Shown: positions 39,501-51,304, numbered from the stretch's first letter. The stretch is 64,000 nt of DNA from Acestrorhynchus altus (GCA_034509495.1 CM067517.1:29563979-29627978), one strand, 5' to 3'. Numbers and translations are program-made. The notes: a model not told the origin generated them from the sequence alone.

Positions 39501-40452
39501 CAAGTTTGCTCTCAAGCAACGAAACCAGCTGCTCCTTCTGTTGTAGTCTGGAGGAAGAGTGTGTGGAACTTTTAGAACGCTTACATCACAACAGAACCTA
39601 ATGAAGTAACGCTTTTCTATGATGGCATACTGTTCTATGATGTCATTCTTGTGCAGAGATGATGGTTAAGTTGGAACATTTTAACCTGGTTGATGCTGAA
39701 CTTAAAGAGAACTGACGGCCTCTACATGTTCCTTTGACCCAATTGCCAATGTGTGTTCAGTATCAGAATCCTGGCCATAGTAAATACCATAGCTCCTGAT
39801 TTTTAAACAGTCAGCAGCTTCTTAAAGAAAGACTGTTTCTTCCAAACACCTTTACAAACCCCATCCAAACCCAAAGACTGATACATGCTTTCTAGAACTA
39901 GAAGGTCAGGATCACTGTAATGCTCTCCTCTTCTGCAGTTTAGAGGCCATTTACTGAACTGATTCAGTAGAATCCTCCACACCACATCTATGAGTTCTGT
40001 TTAGTGGATGTAACAGGTTAATGCTTTTCTAATTTTTTTAACATTGTTATAATGCTGGATTTATGGCGTTTGTCTCTTGGTTCTAGGATAACAAGACTGT
40101 TTAGAGAAGCAACTATATTCTAATGAAGGAAACCCCAAACTGAGAGAGACGGAATAGCCTCTTTTCTAGATTCCATTCTGTGATGTCATCCATGATGTCA
40201 CACTTCAGCAGTGATTCACATTGAAGTTGTTGATGCAAACCAACTCAGCACTCCAGCAATGATGCACCAATCAGCATTGAACAAGGAGCACCAATCAGTA
40301 TAAGAGAGTTATAATGGCACAATCAACCAAATTCTTATTACTTATCCCGGGTTTAAAAACATCAGATGAGTGAGACATCCGAGATGGATGGTTTGTGGCT
40401 TCTATAATTTTCACCTGTGTAAACATTCAAACCATATTGAACCAAAATCCAC

Positions 40453-40454
<2 letters not shown>
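39501..40454. other. 5' flank of copy D
   Basis: Homologous to 28,010-28,955 of unit C. It contains the short CAATCAGCATTGAAC minisatellite at about 40,235-40,300 and the flank phrase TTCCATTCTGTGATGTCATC. No gene is supported. Confidence 0.55.
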
Positions 40455-40484
<30 letters not shown>

Positions 40485-40900
40485 AGGGCCACTAATTCTT
40501 CTTGTTTCACTTAAACCTGTTCATGTTTATTCAGGTACTCACTATTCCTCTCTCTACATGAAGAGTCTGGCCCTGTCTGTACACTTCATGACTCCTCCAG
40601 TCTTGTGTCCAAGCTTCCTGTGCACTTCTTTTCTTCCCAGGTCATGATGTGCTTCGGTGTTTCAGTGAATGCTGTCACAGGTTATTCGGCAGCTGCCATT
40701 TGTGTTCAAGAGGTTGTTCGGGTATTCCTGCACATTTTTCACAACTGCCACAAATAAAACAGCATTGTGTTTGTCTGTATCTTTCCACTGTAACCAGTCC
40801 TCTCAGACTTCAACTCCTGTACACCACACTCCTCTCTGCTCTCTGGCAAAATAATTTTTCTGGTGATTCTGCTTTAAAAAGGAGACTTTAAATCAGTTTT
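40455..40900 (+). other. Unrecognised block conserved between units C and D (copy in D)
   Basis: A (TA)n tract at 40,458-40,482, then sequence paralogous to 28,985-29,395, again leading into the 36-bp minisatellite. Open frames are short and not shared in frame with unit C. Confidence 0.45.
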
Positions 40901-41900
40901 CTCCTAGAAGGAGGTGCCCTCCTTTTCTCTCTTTAAAACAGAATGACCCTCTCCTCTTCCAGCAGGAGCAATCTCTCTCCTTCTTTCCTAAAAACAGGAG
41001 ATGAATCTCGCTCTCCTTCTCTCCTAAATATAGGAGCTGAATCTCTATCTCCTTCTCAAAAACAGGAACTGAACCCCCTCCTTCTCTCCTAAAAAACAGG
41101 AACTGGAATCTCTCCTTCTCTCCAAAAACAGAAGTAACTCTCCTTCTCCTCCTAAAACAGGAACTGAATCTCTCTCCTTCTCTCCTCTCAAACAGGAGCT
41201 GAATCTCTCTCTCCTCTAAAACAGGAAGTGAATCTCTCCTTCTCTCCTAAAAAAACAGGAAGTGAATCTCTGTCCTTCTCTCTCTCCTAAAAACAGGGAA
41301 TGAATCTCTCTCTTCCAAACAGGAACTGAATCTCTCCTTCTCCTAAAAACAGGAGCCAAATCTCTCTCTCCTACAAACAGAACTGAATCTCTCCTTTCTC
41401 TCCTAAAAACAGGAACTGAATCTCTCTCTCCTTCTCTCCTAAAAACAGGAACTGAATCTCTCCTTCTCTCCTAAAAACAGGAACTGAATCTCTCTTCTCC
41501 TAAAAACAGGAGCTGAATCTCTCTCCTTCCTAAAACCAGAAGATGAATCTCTCTCCCTCTCTCCTAAAAACAGTAGCTGAATATCTCTGTCCTTCTCTCC
41601 TAAAAACAGAAGTAATCTTCTCCCTAAAATAGGAGGTGAATCTCTCTGTCCTTCCCTCTTAAAACCTGAAGCTTAATCTCTCTCCTTCTCTCCTAAAAAG
41701 TGAAGCTGAATCTCTCTCCTTCTCTCCTAAAAAAACAGGAAGTGAATCTCTCTGTCCTTCTCCTAAAAATGGAAGTGAATCTCTCCTTCCTCTCCTAAAA
41801 AACAGGAATTGAATCTCTCTCTGCTTCTGTCGTAAAAAAGGAGCTGAATCTCTCTCTCCTTCTCTCCTAAAAACAGGAGCTGAACTCTTTCTCATTTTCC
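40900..41900. repeat. 36-bp minisatellite (unit D), expanded and more divergent
   Basis: It has the same unit as at 29,400-30,040, with about 28 imperfect copies and more internal indels. The hairpin-forming CTCCT and AGGAG pair is retained in many units. Expansion relative to unit C must postdate the duplication or be an assembly difference. Confidence 0.9.
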
Positions 41901-41929
41901 TCCTGTGCCAGGAGTGTTTTTCTTTCCTG

Positions 41930-42320
41930 TAAAGGAGCTGTGCTCCAGTTTGCTTTTCCCTTTCTCCTCCTCCAATCAGGCCCTTCAGCTTGGCTGTTCA
42001 CCTCATCTTCTGAGGGACCTGGTTCCTGTGGTACGCATTGGCCTCCCAGCCTTATTTTTCACTTATTTATTTTCTGCCAGTGCTGGTCATGTCTACCTCA
42101 GCACTCTGTTCATCAGTTTGGTTTTTCTTTCTTTTCGAAAAATAAAAGCACAGACGCCACATTGGTAAGCCCTAATACTCACTAGCCCCTCCCACCTCCC
42201 ATAGAGTCGTGGTTAAACACAGGTTTACCAACTTGGGTTCAAAGTCTCATTTGCTTTTGAGTCCACATCAGCTTTCTGACTGGCGCTTAATAAACCTAAA
42301 ATCACCAAAAGAAGCGGCAA
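41930..42320 (+). mobile_element. LTR-like or retroelement end (copy in unit D)
   Basis: Paralog of 30,041-30,440, with the same TCGAAAAATAAAAGCACAG run and CGCCACATTGGTAAGCCC. No coding domain. Confidence 0.35.
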
Positions 42321-43480
42321 TCTTTCTCTCACACAGATAATCACTGAAACCAAACTAATCCAACTTAAAGGACCCTTCTAAGTCTGGCCTGGATTTATCT
42401 AATTTTATCAAACAGAACAGAGAAACAAACATGCTGCTCAGGAGTTGTTGAACTTTCAGGGACCACTGCCTAATCGGATGCATTCAAAAATTTCCAGAAT
42501 AATAACAGAATTGTGTTTAGAAGAAACTGAAAAAAAATAATAATGACCAAGCGTTTTTTCCACTTTGGCATTGAGTGAACTTCATTCATTTAACTATAAA
42601 TAGTTCAGATGCGGATGCAGCTCTGGATTATTTTAAAAAATCATTCCTTACAGTTGCAGAAAAACATGCTCCCACAAAAAACTACATTTTAGAGACTGAT
42701 CAAGCCCCTGGATTACAGGGGAAATGTCCTCACTGCCTCACTAAAGCCTGTTGTGTTTCCAGACATACAGGGGGAAATGAAAAATGGCTTAAGTTCAGAC
42801 AACTGAGAAACAGACACCTCTACAATTAGAAAAGCCACATCTTGACCAGTCTGATTATAAACTCTCAAACCTTCAAGACTTCTGGAAAGCAGTAAATTCC
42901 CTGAAAAACAAATCCTCTTTAAACCCAACAAAAATTTAATCCATAATCATTCCGTATCTGACCAGCAAGAAGCAGCTGGTCAGGTTTTCAAAACACTGCA
43001 ATAGAAAGGTGCATGGATCTGTCTTCAAGCATAGCTACTACTACCCAGAAGCTTGATATCATCATTCTCCAGATTCCAGCCTCTTACTCTAGTGACTAAT
43101 GCCCTTTCTACCATTAATCCCCAAAAAACCACAGGAGAGGATGGTTTGGACAGACATTCTGCCTGTCCCAACCCCAGTAATTTTACAACATATAATGTAC
43201 ATTTTTCATCTTTCTATTTTATCCTGTAGAATTCCCAGTATCTGGTATTATCCCATGCATAAAGGAAAAGAATCAGAAGATCTTACTAAATACAGACCCA
43301 TCTTAAAACTTGTCTACCACAAATGTTTCGACCTACAGTGAATAATCCACTCAAAATATTGTTTTTTATGAATATTCTGTCAATTCTAGCTATTACTCTG
43401 GTTTCAGAGAAAGACACAGCACCAACTTCTTGCAACCAGTGGATCCTCTGCCACCAAATCAAAACAACCACAGGTGTGAA
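42320..43480 (+). mobile_element. LINE endonuclease to reverse-transcriptase fragment
   Basis: 42,440-42,560 carries the DHCLIGCI-like end of the endonuclease. 43,090-43,480 reads through several frames with a STINPQKTTGEDGLD-like block, then YIFHLSILSCRIPSIW, ESEDLTKYRPIL and a region corresponding to the GFR...HST block. These are the N-terminal motifs of an L2/Rex1-type reverse transcriptase, in the expected order. The catalytic FADD region is not reached. This is a truncated dead element. Confidence 0.75.
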
Positions 43481-43529
43481 AACACCTCATTCCTTTTTTA
43501 TTTCTTGATATTTTTCTGTCACATAAATA

Positions 43530-43870
43530 TTACAGACATTTGCAACAGCGCCACCATCAGCTGAATTGTGTACAAATGAACAGTTCAGAGCAGGAGCCTC
43601 TAATTAAACTGTTTACAATCTGCTTTTAGTCTTAAATCTTTCAATTTTGGTGATTAAGAACTACTCCAATACACACCCAGTCGATCTGGAGAACAGACGT
43701 TATAAAATCCAGAATTAAGACAAATTTTGAACACTACAATGAAAGAGCACTGCCATCAATCTATCTATCTACTTTACAAAGTGATGTGATAAATATAATA
43801 TTCAACCTAATAACTGTTTAATAATGTAACGCTCAAGCTTCTTCTACATAATGCGTAGGTATATGTATCG
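43530..43870. pseudogene. Broken fragments of KLHL10-like flank and intron at the end of the array
   Basis: 43,540-43,615 is the reverse complement of the flank found at about 4,430-4,500 and 12,260-12,330 (phrase CAGCGCCACCATCAGCTGAA). 43,680-43,850 is in array orientation and matches a kelch intron (TATAAAATCCAGAATTAAGA, then AAAGAGCACTGCCATCAA). These mark where the tandem array ends in an inversion-associated junction. Confidence 0.65.
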
Positions 43871-44079
43871 CCTACATACACGTGCTGGCCTTCATTGGCT
43901 CCTGTAGCTAAACATCGATTCAAAACCTTGATGCTGACCCACAGCTTCAAAAAATGGACTAGCATCTAAGTTCAACAGCACGGTGAGTGCAGGCATCTAG
44001 ACTGCTGGTGAGTACTGTGAGATCAAGTTGGAGTGAGGCCTGCTGGTGGAGTACTCAGAGACCGCTGGAGTGAGGCCCA

Positions 44080-44140
<61 letters not shown>

Positions 44141-44380
44141 TGTGTGTGTGTACAGGCGTGCTTTGTGTGGTGAGGACAGTAGTTGAAGCAGGTCTGCCCA
44201 TTAATTCTAATGCATCTGCGAGTGCGTGTGTTCTCCTCACTAATGAGGGCAGGTGGTACACACACAGACCGAGGGAAGAGCAGATCAGCAGAAATGGACA
44301 GCGAAAGAAGGACAGACACATACATCTGCGTGATATGAAAATGAAGACTCACTCTTCAAACTTACAAAGGCCTTTTTCGT
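43871..44380. other. Intergenic with a (GT)n tract
   Basis: A (GT)n tract lies at about 44,085-44,150. The rest contains an imperfect direct repeat (GACTGCTGGTGAGTACTGTG and GGAGTACTCAGAGACCGCTG) and no recognised gene. Confidence 0.6.
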
Positions 44381-44383
44381 CAA

Positions 44384-44626
44384 GTGGCAGTTAGCTATGC
44401 AAACACTCTGTTCCACCCAGGACTACCTGACTACCCGTTTCAGATCCCTGCCTTCTTTGAAATGGAAATGAGCTCGAAAAAGCCAGTCGCCGTTGATGAA
44501 TGCTATGATGAACAGTTATCCCTGTGCCACCAAAACAGATCCATCTACAAGAACACCTTGTGTTTGCTCTACAAGTTCCAGTTCCGACACTCCCGGCTCC
44601 GTTATAAGAGCGTTCTGACCCGTTAG
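44384..44626 (+). other. Unrecognised 80-codon open frame
   Basis: An open stretch begins SYANTLFHPGLPDYPFQIPA and ends HSRLRYKSVLTR, followed at once by a stop, the CTCF-like motif and an AATCATTAAAC run that might serve as a weak polyadenylation region. It has a plausible amino-acid composition but no domain I recognise. There is no clear acceptor upstream. It could be the last exon of an unknown gene or a retroelement scrap; a gene is not supported by this sequence alone. Confidence 0.25.
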
Positions 44627-44638
44627 AGGAAGCCCATA

Positions 44639-44658
44639 TGCAGCAGGGGGCGCTGCAC
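44639..44658 (+). promoter_or_regulatory. CTCF-like binding motif
   Basis: TGCAGCAGGGGGCGCTGCAC contains the CTCF core CAGCAGGGGGCGCTG essentially intact. It lies between the KLHL10-like repeat array and the claudin/atg16l1 gene pair, a position where an insulator would be useful. The motif match is what I see; binding is inference. Confidence 0.5.
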
Positions 44659-44659
44659 T

Positions 44660-46119
44660 GTTCATTGTGACATTTGTTTTGTAACAATCATTAAACATTT
44701 GTGAAACTAGAACCACAGCAGCCTTCCTGTTTGTACAGACCGGACCCGACCAAACCTGCTTTTACTTTGTTCATCCATAAGCCTGGGCAGCCCAACGCCC
44801 TCCTCTGACCACTATTGGTACTGACTCACCCCTGACTGGAAGCCTCTCCACAATCTATGACTTAGAGATGGTCTGACCGCGTCATCTGAACATAACGGTC
44901 TGACGCTTATCAGAGTGGCTCAGGTCTTTATAACATGACGTAACATATGTATCAGTATGTAAACTAGCAACTCGCACATATTGTGGACAAATGCAAAATT
45001 CATGAAAACTCAGTGAATAAATGTGGTGTAGAGGACCGTGATTAGGGGAGACATCCAAACAAGCAGAATGGAGCGACTTAACTCGGCCTTCACTTTCAGC
45101 AGAATCATCTTCACAGCTGTTTGATCCTTTATGGCTGTGTTGTTTACAGTTCAGAGACTCCGAGCAGGATGAGCAGTGGCCACCTAATGAGGTGTAAAGG
45201 CTGATATTGTTATATATATATATATATATATATATTAAGGTGATCATCATACATTTTCTTTACTGGGAAATATACAGTCAGTATATTTACGTATATAGTG
45301 TTGTGCTCTCTCTTAGTGAATCCTTCCCTAAAGAATCTGGATTGAATCAAACATTCCCAACTTTCCAGGCCACACAGAGGGACCTGGATCACGAGTCCTT
45401 TATTACACCCAACCCAAAGCAAATTACTAAAACTTCCCTCACAACATGAGGAGGGTGGAAGAAAGGAGGAGGCCGTCAGGCATGCTCAGTCCAAGGTGTC
45501 TAGCTTGCCCCCGTCTGGTGACTCACTGCTCCACCGCTCACCCCGGCCTCTCCATCACCCCCTTCGGCCTGCCAGCAAAACCATCCTTACTGTAGGATGG
45601 TTAACCTCCTTAATGAAACCATGGAGTCCAGGGCAGTGGCTGGTCGGACAGGGTCGGAGCCTTCGAGGAAGCTTTTAAAGGCCCCCATTATTGCCATTGA
45701 AATTCCACTCATGATTTTGTGTCTAAAAGTCTTTAAAAAGGACATGTTCTTTGGCGAAGAGATGAATGAGGTAGAATGAGAGAGGACGCCACACCATGCA
45801 AGGGTGCCTCTGTGTTGAGTGAAAGGTTATCACCATCTAGTGGGCAGTTAGAGAAGATGGCTTTCTGGAAAAAGAAGACTGCAAGACAAACTTTGTCACC
45901 CACCAATCCATGTTAACAGTCCACACTTAAGGCAACCTTAATGGAATGGAAGGTTTAGTGAAAGATCTTGTACATACTGTCCCAGCTGCCCCTGAGATAC
46001 CTACCAAATTCTGTGTTCACACTTTGCTTCTGTGGGTTCTTCTAGAACTATGAGTCTAACATTTCAAACAAACCCTGAATGTAAAGCGTCAACCACATAT
46101 ATATATTTTAATTGCATAG
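44660..46119. other. Intergenic, largely unrecognised
   Basis: A (TA)n tract at about 45,212-45,235 is the only clear repeat. Short open frames on both strands show no domain. 45,780-46,119 may already belong to the degraded transposon that follows, but similarity is too weak to claim. Confidence 0.45.
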
Positions 46120-46570
46120 TAAATACCACTGTTGCCTCCCTCTATGAAAAGATCAATGGTTTATTTTCACATGTCCAGAAGGTCTGGTGTGATGGTGTGG
46201 GTGCAGTTTCATACGATGCCAGATCACCTTTGGTCTTCATTATAGACACTTTCTACCTTTTCTGAACACACACTCCGGTGCTCTATTCCAACAGGATTAT
46301 AGTCGTCCACACACTGCTGCCGTCTCAAGATCTCGTCTTGAAGACACAGATACTATGCCGTCTCATCTCCAGACCTGTCCCTGATTGAAAATGTGTGGGA
46401 CGCTATTGGACGCTTTATCAAAATTCCACCCCTACCACACCATCTGCAGAACTGAGTGAGAACATTCAAGCTGCATGGGATGGATCATCACAGGACACCA
46501 TTAGCAACCTCTACAACTCCATGCAGAGACGTCTGGCATGTTGCGTTAAACCTGATGGAACATCATGATC
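46120..46570 (+). mobile_element. Degraded Tc1/mariner-type transposase
   Basis: Across frameshifts the plus strand reads VWCDGVGAVSYDARSPLVFI (family form: VWGCFS...GPLVFI), FQQDYSRPHTAA, then an IENVWDAIGRFI block, and a C-terminal AWD...QDTISNLYNSMQRR-like stretch. The order is that of a Tc1-like DDE transposase from the second catalytic aspartate region to the C-terminus. Missing residues and stops show that it is dead. Confidence 0.75.
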
Positions 46571-46878
46571 AGATCAGCCTACATTTATAAACAGTTATTG
46601 ATCCTGATCACATGTATCTTCCTTCAGTACAACTGCACACATCCTTCTTGGGGAAACTACAGCTTGGTTTTACAGGTTTAGCTTGGTCAGGTTGGTCATG
46701 CTGATAGACAGTATGGCCAATATGTTTCCTTTCTCCAACCATAGCACTTCAGATCCACAAAACATTGGTCCAGTAGTCTTCTGGCTCGTCCATGTGATTG
46801 TTATCAAACTGGTTTTATTTCTGTTTCTGTTTGAACTGAAACCACTGAGGTCATAAAATCCATACAGAGCCCATCCCA

Positions 46879-46879
<1 letters not shown>

Positions 46880-46937
<58 letters not shown>
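46880..46937. repeat. (GT)n microsatellite
   Basis: About 29 GT units. The flanks 46,571-46,879 and 46,938-47,164 hold nothing recognised. Confidence 0.95.
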
Positions 46938-46939
<2 letters not shown>

Positions 46940-47164
46940 ATTTAGTGTGTTTAGTAGCTGCAGTTTCAGTTAAGGGACTTTGACCCCACTTCAATGTGAA
47001 TGATTGACCACACTCTGATCACACACACCAGTATACTCCTGCCAAAAATCCCATCTTAACACCAGTTCCTGTTGACAGCTGGTTTCAGATGGTCTAAGCT
47101 GGTCATCAATCGTCATTTTTTGTATGCTAATAACAATATAGACAGACCACTATGACGTCACTGA

Positions 47165-47430
47165 CCACTGTTATCTTCCATAACATTAGAACCATGCCAA
47201 TACTGTGTAGGTCCCCAATATGTCACCAAAACACCCCTGACCTATTAAGGCCTGGAGTCCACAAGACCTCTGAAGGTGCCCTGTGGTATCTGGCTCCAAG
47301 TCTAACATCATTGGACCCTCCATGAGAATCAATGACTCCGTCACCAGTTGCCCTTCCTTGGACCACTTTTGGTGGGTACTGACCACTTTATACCGGTAAC
47401 ACCCCACAAGATCTGGCTCATGACCCAGTT
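47165..47430 (-). mobile_element. Internally deleted Tc1-like transposon, opposite orientation to 18,430
   Basis: The left end (ACCATGCCAATACTGTGTAG, then AGACCTCTGAAGGTGCCCTG) is the reverse complement of the transposase C-terminus of a common fish Tc1-like element. The right end (CCTTGGACCACTTTTGGTGG, then GTACTGACCA) is the reverse complement of its N-terminal region. The middle has been lost, as in the copy at 18,430-18,735, though the junctions differ. Confidence 0.75.
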
Positions 47431-48743
47431 GTCTAGAACTGAGTGTTCACTTGCTGCTACAGTTTACAGTTTACAGGTTACAGTTTCTACTGGAACCAGA
47501 TCATCTGTGTTACTCAGGAAGATACTGTTCCACCAGTATCAGAAAAGGTTTCCAGTTATTTTCCTGAATTGACCCACTGATTTAAAGAACATCCCTTCTG
47601 AACATTCCTTCAGCCTTACAAATTCCCGACCCCACTCTGATGATGGGTTCTGTGGTAAACATCATGGCAGATTTCTGTACATTTGTGACTTGGGTACGTG
47701 TATGTGGTTTCTCAGCCTTTGATTGGCTGCTGGTTCCTCTGAGGGCCTTTCTTCTCACTGGAATCAGTTTGGCCACTGTGTTTCAGGGTTACTGACCCAA
47801 AACCAATATTAACTCAGTGACCTCAGGGCCCTCACAGTTTCAGTCACTCTGTCTGACAGAACTCTTCTTGGGACTCTTCGGTACTAAAACAAGAAGAAGC
47901 TGCGCAGTCTTCCAGGTTCCAGGATCTGCTGCAGGTTCTCAGAGCAGGTGAGTGGAAGTTCAGAACTAGGGGACTGTAACAGGGACAGATGACTGAGCAA
48001 TGTTCTACAGCTTTGGGACAACGTGGGGGACAATGTCCCACTTGCTAACGCATTCTCTTGATCAAATCTAATGAACGCTCATGAATTTCCCTCTGGATAA
48101 TGACGTTCCTGGAATTTACTTATCCAGAATCTTTCTGGGGTCAGCTGACCCACACTATTATTGGATAATAGTGACCTGTGGCTTTATAATAAGATAAAAA
48201 AGAACAGACAATAAAGACAGGGTGGACGTGTTGTTTGGTTCCGAGAGGATTATAGTGAAAATCAGTTTATAGTTTAATAGTAACTAAGCTATAAATATGT
48301 ACTCAACATTTTAATGGTCCTATGTTCCAATAATTATATGTTCACTGTGGCCTACATTTTAGGGTTCTATTACCCAGTCATATGTTCCAATGATCCAATA
48401 TTTTAAGGGTCATATGTTGCTAGAACTCCTTAATTGTGAAGGTCTTATTTAATTCTATGTGTCCAGGGTCTTATATTTCAAGGATCCTATTTTCCAGGGT
48501 ACTATGTTCCAATAACTATATGTTCCCATGGTTCTACATTTCAAGGATCCTGTTTTCCAATAATTATATGTTTACTGTGGCCTACACGTGGACTGGTTCT
48601 ATTACCCAGTCATAAGCTCCAATGGTCCAATGTTTTAAGGGTCTTATGTTGCCAGAATTCCTTACATTCCTATGCAATTCTATGTTTCTAGGGTTCTATA
48701 TGTTTCAATATATAAATGTTATTTCTATGTATTATATGTAGTG
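47431..48743. other. Upstream region of the claudin gene
   Basis: 47,431-48,280 is ordinary sequence with a possible untranslated-exon donor near 47,947 (GAGCAGGTGAGTGG). 48,290-48,700 is an imperfect AT-rich tandem repeat based on TATGTTCCAATAATTATATG and GGGTCTTATGTT, directly before the first claudin exon. No promoter element is certain. Confidence 0.45.
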
Positions 48744-51002
48744 ATGGCAGAGGTGGCGGTGGAGGTGATGGGTTTGGTTCTGGCCATTCTGGGCTGGTGT
48801 TTGGAGTCCAGCAGCACAAACTCCGAAAAGTGGCGCATCAGCTCTCACTCTGAGGCTGTGATCACCAGCAGCTCACAGTACGAGGGTCTGTGGACCACAT
48901 GTGCCGCCAACTCTATGGGGGCTGTCCAGTGCCAGAGATTCAAAACCATACTGGGGCTGCCTGGTGAGTTACACCCCCACACGCCTTTCCTTTTCACAGC
49001 AGATTGTCCTTTCTGCTCTCCTGATGGAGGAGGGTATGGTAGCAACCAACACCTATAACATGTGTGTGTGTATGTGTGTGTGTGTGTGTGTTTCTGTGTT
49101 TGTGTGTGTGTGAATTTAAATTAATGCTCTGTAATGAAATCTGTCACAGACAGAAACCCAGATTACCAGATTCATCTCCTCATTCTGAGGCCCATCGTCG
49201 TCATCTTTCAGTGTCATCAAGGTTTCTGTGGGCTGGGCTCAGCTTTATGACTTTATGGCTCTCCTGAGTAAAGTCCTCTCCACACTTGACACACTCTGTC
49301 TCATCATAGACACACACACTTGGACATAAAGATCCTCAGCTGGAGTTAAACTGAGCGTAGACCTGGACCGGGCTCCTGGATTTTACTGTTAGATCAGTGT
49401 GAACAGTGCAGACTCTGACCTGCTGTAGTTTATAGTTCGTGTGTGACAATGTCAATGGCAATGGAGACTCTGGGTTTTCTCATGTGTGTCGGCGGCTGGC
49501 TGCTCTCTGGTGTGTCACTGGCGAATGATTACTGGCGCGTTTCATCATTTGCGGGCAGCGTGATCACGTCCACCCGCCAGTACCAGAACCTGTGGCACGC
49601 CTGTGCCGAGGCCAGCACTGGGATCAAGAACTGCAGGAAGTTTGAGTCCATGCTGGCTCTGGAAGGTAACATACAGAAGGCAGTGTGGGGTCTGATATGT
49701 GGTCTACACCGGTGTACTGATCCAAACCTTCAGAACAATATAATGATGTAGTGATAACGATAAGAAGCGTTTTTCAATAAACATTTGGGCCAATTGTTTG
49801 AATCTAGGTCTTATCCTGACCCAAGTACTCAGCTTGTATTCAGGCTAGCCATGGTCTGCTGGTTCAGGAACCAGCCTTGTGACTGGTTGTTGAAAGGTTG
49901 TTGGTTCAAATCCCTGAACTGGCAGGACATGACTGAAGAGCCTTTGATAGGGCTGCCCACTGCTCCAGGTTTGTGTGTGGAGGATTGTGTGCAGCACGGT
50001 CGGTCGGTGTCCATATTTGGCCCAATTCTGGACGTCTCAGCCATAGATCAGCTGAGCTCAGGTTGATTCATTTTGCTATCTGGGAATGCTGACATGCCTC
50101 ACCAAATACTGCGTGGGAATAATGTTGAACCACCCTGCTTTGGGAACGTCAATATCATTGAAAAAGTGGAAGTGGAAACCACAGCACCCCAGAGCTCTAG
50201 GGTACCAGCGTACTACAGATGAGACACAATAACACACTGACTACGTTGCCCAGTGACGAACACATGGATGCAGTTCTAACAGAGATCCATGATAAATGTT
50301 ATGGAAGACTGGTAATCTGTGCTTTATTGGAGTGATTGAACTGTTGTTCCAATTAAATATCTATTTAATGTCATGAACACTTTTGCATTGTGTGACTGAA
50401 AACATCAACAGGTATACTGAGTTAGTATTTAGGAATTCTGAGTCTGTTTTAGGAATTCTGTGTTATTATTTAGGAATTCAGAGTCAGTCATTAGGAATTC
50501 TGAGTTAGTATTTAGGAATTCTGAGTCTGTTTTAGGAATTCTGAGTTAGTGTTTAGGAATTCTGAGTCTGTTTTAGGAATTCTGTGTTAGTATTTAGGAT
50601 TTCTGAGTCTGTTTTAGGAATTCTGTGTTATTATTTAGGAATTCAGAGTCAGTCATTAGAAATTCTGAGTTAGTATTTAGGAATTATGAGTCAGTAATTA
50701 GGAATTCTGTGTTAGTATTTAGGAATACTGAGTCAGTAATTAGGAATTCTGAGTTAGTATTTAGGAATTTTAGTTAGTATTGAAGTCAGTAATTAGGAAT
50801 TCTGAATCAGTTGTCAACCCTTTAAAGTGGATAATAATTTTTTCAGTCAATCAGTGTCTTTCTCTTGTTGTCTGTTGTTTGTCTCTTGTGTTTTTTTCCC
50901 AACTTCCAGTTTAAAGCTCCCTGTAAAAAACTGTTCTGTGAAATGATCATTATTAATATCATATCATGATAATTAAGATTGTGTGTTTGCTATGATTATG
51001 AT

Positions 51003-51058
<56 letters not shown>

Positions 51059-51234
51059 TAGGGTATGTGCAGGCGTGTCGAGCTCTGATGATCATTGCTC
51101 TGCTGTTCGGTCTGTTCTCCATCGTGCTCTCAGTTCTGGGTCTCAAATGCACCAAACTGGGTAGCATGTCAGACCAGGGCAAGGGCCGCCTAACGTTGAC
51201 CGCTGGAATCCTGTTTATACTGTCTGGTCTGTAT

Positions 51235-51304
<70 letters not shown>

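Noticed and set aside
29400..41900. CRISPR-like array (36-bp hairpin repeat)
   Set aside because: The units are contiguous with no unique spacers, and the context is a vertebrate genome; it is a minisatellite.
44391..44687. 98-codon minus-strand open frame opposite the unrecognised 80-codon frame
   Set aside because: It has no domain and no splice or promoter context, and it overlaps the CTCF-like motif; it is probably a chance frame.
48744..49665. Two separate tandem claudin genes
   Set aside because: Only one set of exons 2-5 exists, and both first exons share the same splice phase. No TM2-TM4 coding sequence lies between them.
49903..49915. tRNA gene
   Set aside because: A B-box-like sequence is present but there is no foldable cloverleaf with acceptor stem; it is the head of a SINE.
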